Assembly: GCF_000429085.1 (NCBI RefSeq) | Contig: NZ_AUBE01000004.1 | Span: 310,001 to 374,000, forward strand | Length of the DNA stretch: 64,000 nucleotides | DNA from: Streptomyces flavidovirens DSM 40150 | Lineage (GTDB): Bacteria > Actinomycetota > Actinomycetes > Streptomycetales > Streptomycetaceae | Direction: 5' to 3' | In this document: one piece after another, positions 25,820-33,373 of the stretch | How positions within the stretch are numbered: position 1 is the first letter of the stretch | Layout: each line of letters begins with the position of its first letter | Notes under the pieces: model-generated | Databases searched by the model: none | The model's input: the letters and a program-made list of their open reading frames with translations, nothing else | What the model was told of the DNA's origin: nothing | Position numbers and translations under genes: made by a program

Positions 25820-26616
25820 TGGGCCGCCGCACCGACCTCGCCACCCTGCTCACCGCGGGTGACGCTCCCGTGCCGCCGGCCGGGCGGGACACGTACCCGC
25901 TGACCGTCCCCGTCACGGACCTCGCGGAGAACCCCGACAACCCGCGCCACGAACTGCGCGACCTGGACGGGCTGGCCGAGACGCTGCGCGAGCGCGGAGT
26001 GCTCCAGGCCCTCGGTGTCGTCTCCCGCGGTGCCTTCCTCGCCGCGCATCCGCAGCACGAGGCGGCGGTCGGCGACGCCCCGTACGTCGTCCTGCACGGG
26101 CACCGCAGGCTCGCCGCCGCCAGGCTCGCCGGGCTGAGTGAAGTGCCGGTCCTGGTACGGGAGGATGCGAGCCGCACCGACGAGGACGCGCTCATCGAGA
26201 ACGTCCAGCGCGACGATCTGACGGAGCTGGAACAGGCCCGGGCCATCCAGGGCCTGATCACCTCGTACGGCTACTCGCAGCGCCAGGTCGCCGCCCGCAT
26301 CGGCAAGACCCAGGGATTCGTCTCGCAGCGGCTGTCGCTGATGAGGCTCCGCGAGGACCTCCAGGAGGCGCTGGCCGACGGCCGGGTCTCGGTCGAGGAC
26401 GCCCGCCGGATCGCGCGGCTGCCGCGCGACGAGCAGCAGCTTCCCGGCAGCACACCGGAGGCGCCCGCCTCCGTACCGAAGGCGCGGCGGCGCGATTACG
26501 GCGTAATCACCCTCGACAGCCGCGGTACGCCGGAGGAGCTGGTCGAGGTGCTGCGCCGCAACCTGGCGCCCGCGGCGCTCGAAAGAGTGGCCGAGCTGCT
26601 GACCCGCGGGCGCTGA
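25819..26616 (+). CDS. parB: ParB/Spo0J-family partition protein
   Basis: 265 aa. The ATG at 25819 shares its A with the parA TGA stop (TGATG), so it is translationally coupled. The ParB nuclease/CTPase domain is visible: NPRHELRDLDGLAETLRERG, HGHRRLAAARLAG (variant of GERRxxA, with His for Glu) and IENVQRDDLTELEQARAI. A helix-turn-helix follows (YSQRQVAARIGKTQGFVSQR) and a short C-terminal dimerisation segment. It would bind a parS-like site and recruit ParA. The protein is short and its box II departs from chromosomal ParB, so a plasmid-derived origin is likely. Confidence 0.88.
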   Translation: MGRRTDLATLLTAGDAPVPPAGRDTYPLTVPVTDLAENPDNPRHELRDLDGLAETLRERGVLQALGVVSRGAFLAAHPQHEAAVGDAPYVVLHGHRRLAAARLAGLSEVPVLVREDASRTDEDALIENVQRDDLTELEQARAIQGLITSYGYSQRQVAARIGKTQGFVSQRLSLMRLREDLQEALADGRVSVEDARRIARLPRDEQQLPGSTPEAPASVPKARRRDYGVITLDSRGTPEELVEVLRRNLAPAALERVAELLTRGR

Positions 26617-26636
26617 ACACCGGCACGGAGCGCGCG

Positions 26637-26673
26637 AAGGGCCGCCCCGCACATCACGTGCGGGGCGGCCCTT
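26637..26673. terminator. Bidirectional terminator between parB and moeZ
   Basis: A 16-bp perfect stem (AAGGGCCGCCCCGCAC with its complement) closes on a short ATCAC loop, between convergent genes. Arms end in AAGG/CCTT. Confidence 0.85.
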
Positions 26674-26705
26674 CGTACGTACAACAATGCCCGGACAGCA
26701 GGGGC

Positions 26706-27884
26706 CTAGTAGATCGGCTTCTCCGGCTCGATCTGGTTGACCCAGCCGATGACTCCGCCACCGACGTGCACCGCGTCCGAGAAGCCCGCCGACTTCAGCA
26801 CCGCGAGGACTTCCGCACTGCGGACACCCGTCTTGCAGTGCAGGACGATGCGCCTGTCCTGCGGCATGCCCTGGAGAGCGGAGCCCATCAGGAACTCGTT
26901 CTTCGGGATGAGCCGCGCGCCCGGAATCGAGACGATCTCGTACTCGTTCGGCTCGCGCACGTCGATGATGTCGATCTTCTCGTCGGCGTCGATCCACTCC
27001 TTGAGCTGCTTGGGAGTGATCGTGGAGCCGAGCGCCGCCTCCTGCGCCTCCTCGGACACGACGCCGCAGAAGGCCTCGTAGTCGATGAGCTCGGTGACGG
27101 TCGGGTTCTCGCCGCACACCGCGCAGTCGGGGTCCTTGCGGACCTTGACCTGGCGGTACTGCATCTCCAGAGCGTCGTAAATCATCAGCCGGCCGACCAG
27201 CGGGTCACCCACGCCGGCCAGCAGCTTGATCGCCTCGGTGACCTGGATCGAGCCGATGGACGCGCAGAGCACACCCAGCACGCCGCCCTCGGCGCACGAC
27301 GGGACCATGCCCGGCGGCGGGGGCTCCGGGTAGAGGCAGCGGTAGCAGGGGCCGTGCTCGGACCAGAAGACGGACGCCTGGCCGTCGAAGCGGTAGATCG
27401 AGCCCCAGACGTACGGCTTGTTGAGGAGCACGCACGCGTCGTTGACCAGGTAGCGGGTCGCGAAGTTGTCGGTGCCGTCAACGATCAGGTCGTACTGGGA
27501 GAAGATCTCCATCACGTTCTCGGCTTCGAGCCGCTCTTCGTGAAGGACGACATTCACGTAGGGGTTGATGCCGAGGACCGAGTCGCGGGCGGACTCGGCC
27601 TTCGAGCGGCCGATGTCGGCCTGGCTGTGGATGATCTGGCGCTGCAGGTTCGACTCGTCGACCTCGTCGAACTCCACGATGCCGAGCGTGCCGACGCCGG
27701 CCGCCGCGAGGTACATCAGCGCGGGCGAACCCAGGCCGCCGGCGCCCACGGCGAGCACCTTGGCGTTCTTCAGCCGCTTCTGCCCGTCCATCCCGACATC
27801 CGGGATGATCAGGTGGCGGGAGTACCTGCGAACCTCATCAACAGTGAGCTCGGCAGCGGGCTCGACCAGGGGTGGCAGCGACAC
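26706..27884 (-). CDS. moeZ: Adenylyltransferase/sulfurtransferase MoeZ
   Basis: 392 aa, GTG start. The N-terminal MoeB/ThiF domain has GAGGLGSPA (47-55), the E1 signature ESNLQRQ (77-83), and zinc-binding C180/C183 and C254/C257. The C-terminal rhodanese domain carries the active-site Cys350 in HCKTGVRS. It adenylates and then thiocarboxylates the C-terminus of ubiquitin-like sulfur carriers (MoaD, ThiS, CysO type) used for molybdopterin, thiamine or cysteine synthesis and some natural products. No carrier gene is nearby, consistent with a shared housekeeping enzyme. It is orthologous in position to mycobacterial Rv3206c. Confidence 0.95.
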   Translation of the reverse strand: MSLPPLVEPAAELTVDEVRRYSRHLIIPDVGMDGQKRLKNAKVLAVGAGGLGSPALMYLAAAGVGTLGIVEFDEVDESNLQRQIIHSQADIGRSKAESARDSVLGINPYVNVVLHEERLEAENVMEIFSQYDLIVDGTDNFATRYLVNDACVLLNKPYVWGSIYRFDGQASVFWSEHGPCYRCLYPEPPPPGMVPSCAEGGVLGVLCASIGSIQVTEAIKLLAGVGDPLVGRLMIYDALEMQYRQVKVRKDPDCAVCGENPTVTELIDYEAFCGVVSEEAQEAALGSTITPKQLKEWIDADEKIDIIDVREPNEYEIVSIPGARLIPKNEFLMGSALQGMPQDRRIVLHCKTGVRSAEVLAVLKSAGFSDAVHVGGGVIGWVNQIEPEKPIY

Positions 27885-27947
27885 GGGGACTCCGTAGGTC
27901 GGTCAATCAGTACGGTTGTTCTCCGCGTAACACTGCCACGCCCCTTC

Positions 27948-28712
27948 TCATTCCGAGACACCCGGTCCGATCCGCGAGACGATTTCGTCCCAGCAGCCGG
28001 GCAGTGTCTCGAATGGGTCGCTTTGTCCGTCAGGGTCGTCGTCGGCCGTCCGGTCCGTCATGAAGACCGTCCCGGCCCCCTGCCAGCGGGCGATACGCAC
28101 GGCCTCCTCCAGGTGCGTACGCGGCAGCCCGTGCACCAGATGACAGAAGCGCTCCGGCGGGTGGTCCGCCGTCCACTCCGCCACCTGTGACCAGCGGTAG
28201 TCCGTCCACGGCCCGGAGAAGGTCACCAACTGGTCGGCGATCTCGGCATAGCCGGGACAGGGGTGCGTGCCATGGCCGAGCACCAGGTGACCGCCGCCCT
28301 CGGCGAGCCCGGCGACCGTGGTGGTCACCCGGCGTACCCCGGACAGCTCCGTCCGCCCGCTGGGACAGCGGTCCAGATAGAAGCCGTCGACCCGGTACCA
28401 GTCGCGGAACCGGTGCGCGTCCGAGACGAGCTCGCCGAAGGAGCGCGTCCCGTACGCCATGTCGAGCCGGCCCAGCACACGGACACCGGCATTGCGGATG
28501 CGGCCGCCGGCCTCCAGGCAGTGCGGGTCGGGGCGGTCGCCCGGACCGTTGGACACGTTGAGCGTCACCCAGTGCAACGGCGTTCCCGGGCGGGCGAGCC
28601 GGCCCCACTCGACGGGGGCGACGAGCGGGTGGGCGTATCCGGGGACGCCCAGCCCCATGCGGTCGACGGTGGTCGCGGCCTGCTCCCGCCATCGCGTGGT
28701 CAGATGCGGCAT
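27948..28712 (-). CDS. Spherulin-4 family (GH135-like) glycoside hydrolase
   Basis: 254 aa, ATG at 28712, overlapping the end of the epimerase gene by 13 nt. It is a TIM-barrel protein with VPGYAHPL at the first strand, HWVTLNVSNGPG, and YRVDGFYLDRCP, the acidic strand-end motif where spherulin-4 domains carry their catalytic acids. Characterised spherulin-4 enzymes (fungal Sph3, the hydrolase part of bacterial PelA) cut alpha-1,4 galactosamine-containing polymers. No signal peptide is seen, so it would act in the cytosol or by non-classical export. Co-location with a PelF-like transferase and a sugar epimerase supports a polysaccharide role. Confidence 0.78.
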   Translation of the reverse strand: MPHLTTRWREQAATTVDRMGLGVPGYAHPLVAPVEWGRLARPGTPLHWVTLNVSNGPGDRPDPHCLEAGGRIRNAGVRVLGRLDMAYGTRSFGELVSDAHRFRDWYRVDGFYLDRCPSGRTELSGVRRVTTTVAGLAEGGGHLVLGHGTHPCPGYAEIADQLVTFSGPWTDYRWSQVAEWTADHPPERFCHLVHGLPRTHLEEAVRIARWQGAGTVFMTDRTADDDPDGQSDPFETLPGCWDEIVSRIGPGVSE

Positions 28713-29701
28713 GCCGCCTCCATCCAGATGTCGGCGAGCGACTCCTCCAGGTTGATCCGGGGCCGCCAGCCGAGCCGGTCGCGCGCGGTGCGCACATCGG
28801 CCTGCTGCCAGCTGCCGCACCCGTCGGGGTAGGGGTACGGGGCGCCCGGGTGCTCCGGGGCCATCTCGCCGCGCGGTGCGCCCAGTACGCTGCCCACTCC
28901 CCCGTTGCGTGCGGCCGCCGCGGCGCTTCCGGGGACGTAACCGGACGGCGCGTCGAGTTCGTGCAGGGCGCCGCCGTAGCCCGCGACCCTGGCCAGGACC
29001 GCCGCGGCGTCCCGCAGCCGGACGGCACGGCCGGTGCCGATGTTGATGGCGCCCTGCGCGGCGGAGAGCGAGGCGGCGTGCACGGCGCGCGCCACGTCGC
29101 GTACGTCGACGAAGTCGCGCTGTACGCCGAGGCCGCTGAGCTTCAGCTCGCCGTCCCCGGACTGCATCGCGCGGCGCATCGCCTCGGCGAGCCGTCCGAG
29201 CGGCGAACCGGCGGGTGTGCCGGGCCCGACCGGTGAGAAGACGCGGAGCACGACGGCGTCTAGCCCGGAGCCGAGCACCAGCTCGGTGGCGGCGAGCTTG
29301 CTGACGCCGTACGGGCCGCCGGGGCGGGGCACGGCGTCTTCGGCGGTGGACGATCCCGGCTGCGAGGGCCCGTACTCGGCGGCGCACCCGAGCTGTACGA
29401 GCCGCGCTCCGCAGCCGCTGCGGCGCAGGGCCTCGCAGACGGTCGCGACGGCGACGGTGTTGTGCCGGGTCAGGTCGCGGGCGCCGCCGCGGGTGGCTCC
29501 GGCGCAGTTGATGACGACGCCCGGGTGTACGGCGTCCAGGAAGCGGGTCAGCGCGCCGGGACTGCCGGTGGCGAGGTCGAACCGTACGTCGGCGTCGTCG
29601 CCCCGCCCGAGGGCGGTGAGCTGCACGGCCGGGTCGGCGAGCAGCCGGTCGGCGACGAAGCGGCCGAGATATCCGTTGGCACCCAGCAGCAGCACCCTCA
29701 T
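28700..29701 (-). CDS. NAD-dependent sugar epimerase/dehydratase
   Basis: 333 aa. An extended short-chain dehydrogenase with the nucleotide-binding GANGYLG motif near residue 8 and the catalytic YxxxK in PYGVSKLAA. The QRDFVDVRDVARAV and GAINIGTG segments are typical of nucleotide-sugar 4-epimerases such as GalE/Gne. It could interconvert UDP-Glc(NAc) and UDP-Gal(NAc); substrate cannot be fixed from sequence alone. The ATG at 29701 overlaps the stop of a 17-codon SD-led ORF as ATGA, so translation may be coupled to it. It is the third gene of the polysaccharide locus. Confidence 0.87.
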   Translation of the reverse strand: MRVLLLGANGYLGRFVADRLLADPAVQLTALGRGDDADVRFDLATGSPGALTRFLDAVHPGVVINCAGATRGGARDLTRHNTVAVATVCEALRRSGCGARLVQLGCAAEYGPSQPGSSTAEDAVPRPGGPYGVSKLAATELVLGSGLDAVVLRVFSPVGPGTPAGSPLGRLAEAMRRAMQSGDGELKLSGLGVQRDFVDVRDVARAVHAASLSAAQGAINIGTGRAVRLRDAAAVLARVAGYGGALHELDAPSGYVPGSAAAAARNGGVGSVLGAPRGEMAPEHPGAPYPYPDGCGSWQQADVRTARDRLGWRPRINLEESLADIWMEAACRI

Positions 29702-29751
29702 CGCGCGTCCCCTCGGTGCCGACCGGCTGAAGTTGGGGGTTGGGGGGTCAT
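29698..29751 (-). CDS. 17-codon leader ORF coupled to the epimerase gene
   Basis: MTPQPPTSAGRHRGDAR: ATG at 29751 with AAGGAG nine nt upstream (a GTG two codons earlier is also in frame), and TGA overlapping the epimerase ATG as ATGA. The epimerase itself has no good ribosome-binding site, so this ORF probably serves to load ribosomes. The product is likely immaterial. Confidence 0.45.
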   Translation of the reverse strand: MTPQPPTSAGRHRGDAR

Positions 29752-29848
29752 GGTCACGTTCTCCTTCGGGGATCTTGCGGTGAGTGCTGCGGTGTACGCC
29801 CGCGGCGTCGGCTCCGCGGGAGGCTTGGGCGGATGGGTGCGGGTGCGG

Positions 29849-31240
29849 TCAGTGCGGCCCGTGGCGTCCGTCCGGGCTGTCCCGGCCGTCGGGTCCCTCC
29901 GGGCCGGCGGTCCCGGTCCGGGTCCGGGCGGCGTGGGCCAAGGTGCGGGCGGCGTGGGCCGAGGTGCGGGAGAGGGCCGCGGTGGCGTGGACGAGCAGGG
30001 CGAGCGCGGCCACGGCGCAGGCGACGGCCGGTACGGCGGCCACGCCTGCGGCGTCGACGAGGCGCTCGACGGGCCGGGCGAGGAAGCCGCAGCCGGGCAG
30101 GCGGGCCGCGAGTACCGCGCAAAGGGCGGTGACCTGCAAGGCGGCTGCGGCGGCGAGCCCGGCGGACGCGGGTCGGGGGAAGCCGTGGACGGTGAGCAGG
30201 CGCGCGAGGAAGAGCAGCGCGCCGAGGGCCACACCGGCCGCCAGGGCGGCCCGGCCGCTGTCGCCGGTCACACTGCCCACCGCTCCCGACGCTCCCGCTG
30301 CTCCCACGGCTGCCACGGCGATCTGGAAGCAGACGAGCACGCCCACGAAGAGTCCGGTGACGCCGAGCAGCAGCGGGCGCATCGACGCCCCGAACTCCTC
30401 GGTGCCACGGCTCACAGCGAGTTTGCGCCGCGCCTGTACGGCGAGGAGGTGCGCGCACCAGGCGGCGGGGGCCGGCGCTGCGGCGAGGGCCACGAGCGTG
30501 GTCGCCTCCATCGGCCAGGGGCCGTCGGGGCCGCCCGTGATGAGCTCGCCGAGCAGGCCGTCACCGAAGACGGCGTATCCGAGCAGCCAGCACACCCACA
30601 GGCGCGCGGCGGGCGCCGGGCGCCCCGCGGCGCGCAGGGGCCCGTGGCGCAGGCACAGTGCAAGCGTGACCGCGACGACCAGCGCCCCGGCCAGGCCGAC
30701 CGCCAGCGAAGCGCGTCCGGTGGTGAGTTCGAGCGCCGCAACCGTGAGCGCGCACGCGACGCCGGGCAGCAGCGCGTAAGCGATCCAGCCGGCGTGCGCG
30801 GGGGTCTCCCGGACGGGGACGGGACCGGCGCTGTCACCGGCTCGCGGGACGCGGGCGTACAACTCCTCGGCGAGCGCGAAGACGTCCCGGTGGCGGAAGC
30901 GGGCGGCGGTCCTGTCGGTCACCCCGTGCGCTTCGAGCCCGGCGGCGATCTCCAGCGGATCGACGGCCCGCTCGCACAGCTCCCGGTGCCGGTGCATCAG
31001 CGCCCGCACCGGGTCTGCGGGCCCGCGCCGCGACGACGCGGCGGCCCCGGCACGGCCGGGAGGGAGGGGCACGGCTCCCGGCGGGCGCCCATCGGCGGTC
31101 CCGTCCGCCGACGGCCCATCGCCCCGTCCGCCGGGGCCGACAGGGGTACGGGGTACGTCCCACGCGGCCCCACCGGCACCACTGGCCCCACCGGCCTCAC
31201 CGGCCCCACCGGCAACGGCCGACGTACGGGATGCGCTCAT
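29849..31240 (-). CDS. Polytopic membrane protein of the polysaccharide locus
   Basis: 463 aa, ATG at 31240. The first ~140 residues are soluble: a Gly/Ala/Pro-rich leader, then a charged helical stretch (VRALMHRHRELCERAVDP). About eight predicted membrane helices follow (roughly 151-172, 178-197, 213-234, 248-268, 288-314, 331-352, 360-380, 397-424), then a polar Gly/Asp-rich tail. I recognise no family motif. Lying between the PelF-like transferase and the epimerase, it could be the channel or flippase subunit that PelG supplies in Pel systems, but it is shorter and not clearly homologous. Confidence 0.7.
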   Translation of the reverse strand: MSASRTSAVAGGAGEAGGASGAGGAAWDVPRTPVGPGGRGDGPSADGTADGRPPGAVPLPPGRAGAAASSRRGPADPVRALMHRHRELCERAVDPLEIAAGLEAHGVTDRTAARFRHRDVFALAEELYARVPRAGDSAGPVPVRETPAHAGWIAYALLPGVACALTVAALELTTGRASLAVGLAGALVVAVTLALCLRHGPLRAAGRPAPAARLWVCWLLGYAVFGDGLLGELITGGPDGPWPMEATTLVALAAAPAPAAWCAHLLAVQARRKLAVSRGTEEFGASMRPLLLGVTGLFVGVLVCFQIAVAAVGAAGASGAVGSVTGDSGRAALAAGVALGALLFLARLLTVHGFPRPASAGLAAAAALQVTALCAVLAARLPGCGFLARPVERLVDAAGVAAVPAVACAVAALALLVHATAALSRTSAHAARTLAHAARTRTGTAGPEGPDGRDSPDGRHGPH

Positions 31241-31390
31241 CGGCGTGCCTCCTGCGTGACGCCAGTCGTGTGCGTCGCGGTCGTGTGCGTCGCGGTCGCG
31301 GTCGCCGCGGTCGTGGTTCCCGTCGCGGTGCTGGACGGGATCGCGGTCGCGCCAGGCGAGGAATTCGCCGGGGCCTGCCGGCTGCGTCGC

Positions 31391-33154
31391 TCAGGCATCG
31401 CGCTGCCCCGGCCTTCCCGGTCCGGCGCCCGCGCTCACCCGGTGCGGCGGATCCACGGTCTTCGCCCAGCTCGGCGTGGAGATTCCCCCGCCCGCGCCAC
31501 CACGGGCGCCACCACCCGCGCCGCCACCGGCGCCCCCGCGCGCGCCGCCGCTCGTCCCGCCACCCGCCCACCGAACCGGCACGTGGGCTTCCGCCGGATG
31601 GGCGAAGAGCAGCGGTTCGCCGTCCGTCCCCACCGCTTCGCGCCGGACCGGGCAGTGTGAGATCAGCTCCAGGTAAATGCCTCGAAATGCCTCGAGGTTC
31701 TGCTCGACGGTGAAGAGTTCGAGCGCACGTGCGCGCGCCGCCGCTCCCAGCCGTTCGCGCCGCTCGGGATCGCGCAGCAGCGCCACGCAGGCGTCGGCCA
31801 GTGCGCGGGGATTGCGCGGCGGGACCACCAGGCCCGTACCGCCGATGACTTCGCAGACCGCGCCGACGTCCGTCGAGACTGTGGCGCGCCCGCAGAACAT
31901 CGCCTCGACCAGGCTGACCGGGAAGCCCTCGACCACGCTGGACAGTACGACCACACTCCCCGCGGCGTACGCGTCGGCCACGTCCGGCACCTCGGGCCCG
32001 CCGATCTCCTCGAAGGAGACAGGGTTGTCACCGACGGTGTGCGCGTCGGCGGCCTCGTCGGGAAATAGCTGGGCGGCGAGCGCCTCGCAGTGGGCGAGAT
32101 AGGCGGCGGCGTCGGCGCCCTGCCCGTGCCGGCTGTGTACGAGCCGCAGCCGGGCCCGCGGCTGCGCCTTGCGCACCTCCGCGAAGGCGTGCAGCAGCGA
32201 GACGAGGTCCTTGGCCGGCTCCACGCGGCCCACCCAGACCAGCGTCCGGGGGTCGCCGCCGTCGTCCCCCTCCCCCACCGCCGCGAAGCGGTCGGCCTCC
32301 ATGCCGGGGTAGACCGTACGCAGCTTCGCGCGGTCGGCGCCGCACCGCTCCTGCCACCGCCTGGCGTGCGTATTGCCCGGCGTGATGAGCGTCGCCCGGT
32401 CGTACACCTCGGCGGCGAGCCTGCCGTGGAAGGCGGCGAGCAGCGCCCGTACCGGCGCGCTGCGGGCCGGGTCACCCGCCGCCAGGTAGTGCGCGCGAAG
32501 CTGCACGCCGTACTCGGTGACCAGCAGCGGAACACCGAAGAAGCGTTTGCCCAGCAGCCCCGGCAGGGCAGCGGGCCCGCCGGAAGCCGCGTGGCACAGG
32601 TCGACGGCCCCGAGGCTCTCGTCGTCGTACCAGTCCAGCGAGAGCGGCCGCAGGGCGCGTTCCAGCAGGTCGACGCATTCGAGGTAGTCGGGGACCTTCG
32701 CGGCGTGTACGGCGCGGTTCGCGCCGGGGGCGCGGCAGGCGGCCTCAAGGGCGCGCACGGCGGTTTCGGAGCGCAGGGCGGCGTGCAGCCCGCCGCGCTC
32801 CCCCGCCAGTTCCGCGAGCCCGTAGAGACCGGCGGCGAAGCGCTCACCCGCGCCTTCTTCGTCCGGCGCGCAAATCGCACCGGCCAGCTCGCCGAAGTGC
32901 TCTGCGAAGCGACGCCGTTCGCGCCGTCCGTACGTACCGCCGTTGTCCTGCGGTGCCCACAGCGGCGCGGTGCGCACGCGCCGCACCTGGGGCGGTAGCT
33001 GGGTCCAGCCCCCGGCCTCCTGGCGGGCGCTGCGGCTCAGGGCGTAGATGTCGTACTCGTGCTGCGCGAGCCCGCGCACGAGCCGGTCGCACCAGAGCCT
33101 GGACTCACCTGTCGCATACGGGTAGCCACCCTCGGTAAGCAGTCCGATCCGCAC
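31391..33154 (-). CDS. PelF-like GT4 glycosyltransferase (DUF3492 type)
   Basis: 587 aa from GTG 33154 (GGGGG seven nt upstream; longer frame to 33271 rejected). The N-terminus VRIGLLTEGGYPYATGES and the segment DLCHAASGGPAALPGLL...GVPLLVTEYGVQLR are the DUF3492/PelF signature. The second Rossmann domain has LVWVGRVEPAKDLVSLLHAF, VVEGFPVSLVEAM (the E-x7-E of GT4 retaining transferases) and STDVGAVCEVI. PelF is the cytosolic transferase that builds the Pel galactosamine-rich exopolysaccharide from UDP-sugars. A Gly/Ala/Arg-rich tail (about 545-570) is unusual for the family. It is the first gene of the minus-strand unit. Confidence 0.82.
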   Translation of the reverse strand: MRIGLLTEGGYPYATGESRLWCDRLVRGLAQHEYDIYALSRSARQEAGGWTQLPPQVRRVRTAPLWAPQDNGGTYGRRERRRFAEHFGELAGAICAPDEEGAGERFAAGLYGLAELAGERGGLHAALRSETAVRALEAACRAPGANRAVHAAKVPDYLECVDLLERALRPLSLDWYDDESLGAVDLCHAASGGPAALPGLLGKRFFGVPLLVTEYGVQLRAHYLAAGDPARSAPVRALLAAFHGRLAAEVYDRATLITPGNTHARRWQERCGADRAKLRTVYPGMEADRFAAVGEGDDGGDPRTLVWVGRVEPAKDLVSLLHAFAEVRKAQPRARLRLVHSRHGQGADAAAYLAHCEALAAQLFPDEAADAHTVGDNPVSFEEIGGPEVPDVADAYAAGSVVVLSSVVEGFPVSLVEAMFCGRATVSTDVGAVCEVIGGTGLVVPPRNPRALADACVALLRDPERRERLGAAARARALELFTVEQNLEAFRGIYLELISHCPVRREAVGTDGEPLLFAHPAEAHVPVRWAGGGTSGGARGGAGGGAGGGARGGAGGGISTPSWAKTVDPPHRVSAGAGPGRPGQRDA

Positions 33155-33319
33155 GAGTGCACCCCCGATCTCCCTTGTGGGCGGCCGCCGTTGGTCCGGC
33201 GACTCGCAGCGGGACCGACCGTATGCGGACATGCCGGTGACGCGACGGACGGTTGTCCATCGCGCCACCAAAAGGGGTGAACACGCGTAACTTTCGCCTC
33301 GCCGTAGCGTTCTGTCGCG

Positions 33320-33349
33320 CTATGAGGCTGATCGGTTACGAAGTGTCAG
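33320..33349 (-). promoter_or_regulatory. Candidate promoter of the polysaccharide locus
   Basis: On the minus strand CTGACA (33344-33349), an 18-bp spacer and TCATAG (33320-33325) resemble a housekeeping-sigma promoter in a locally less GC-rich 219-bp gap. The predicted leader to the GTG at 33154 is about 160 nt. Confidence 0.35.
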
Positions 33350-33373
33350 GCTGCGGCCGGCGTGTGGAGGTAC

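Noticed and set aside
25046..26616. parAB as the main chromosome segregation operon
   Set aside because: ParA and ParB are short, ParB box II is divergent, and no dnaA, gidB, rnpA or parS cluster is near.
29462..31660. 732-codon open frame on the plus strand
   Set aside because: Antisense to the epimerase, membrane protein and transferase genes, which have good domains and starts.
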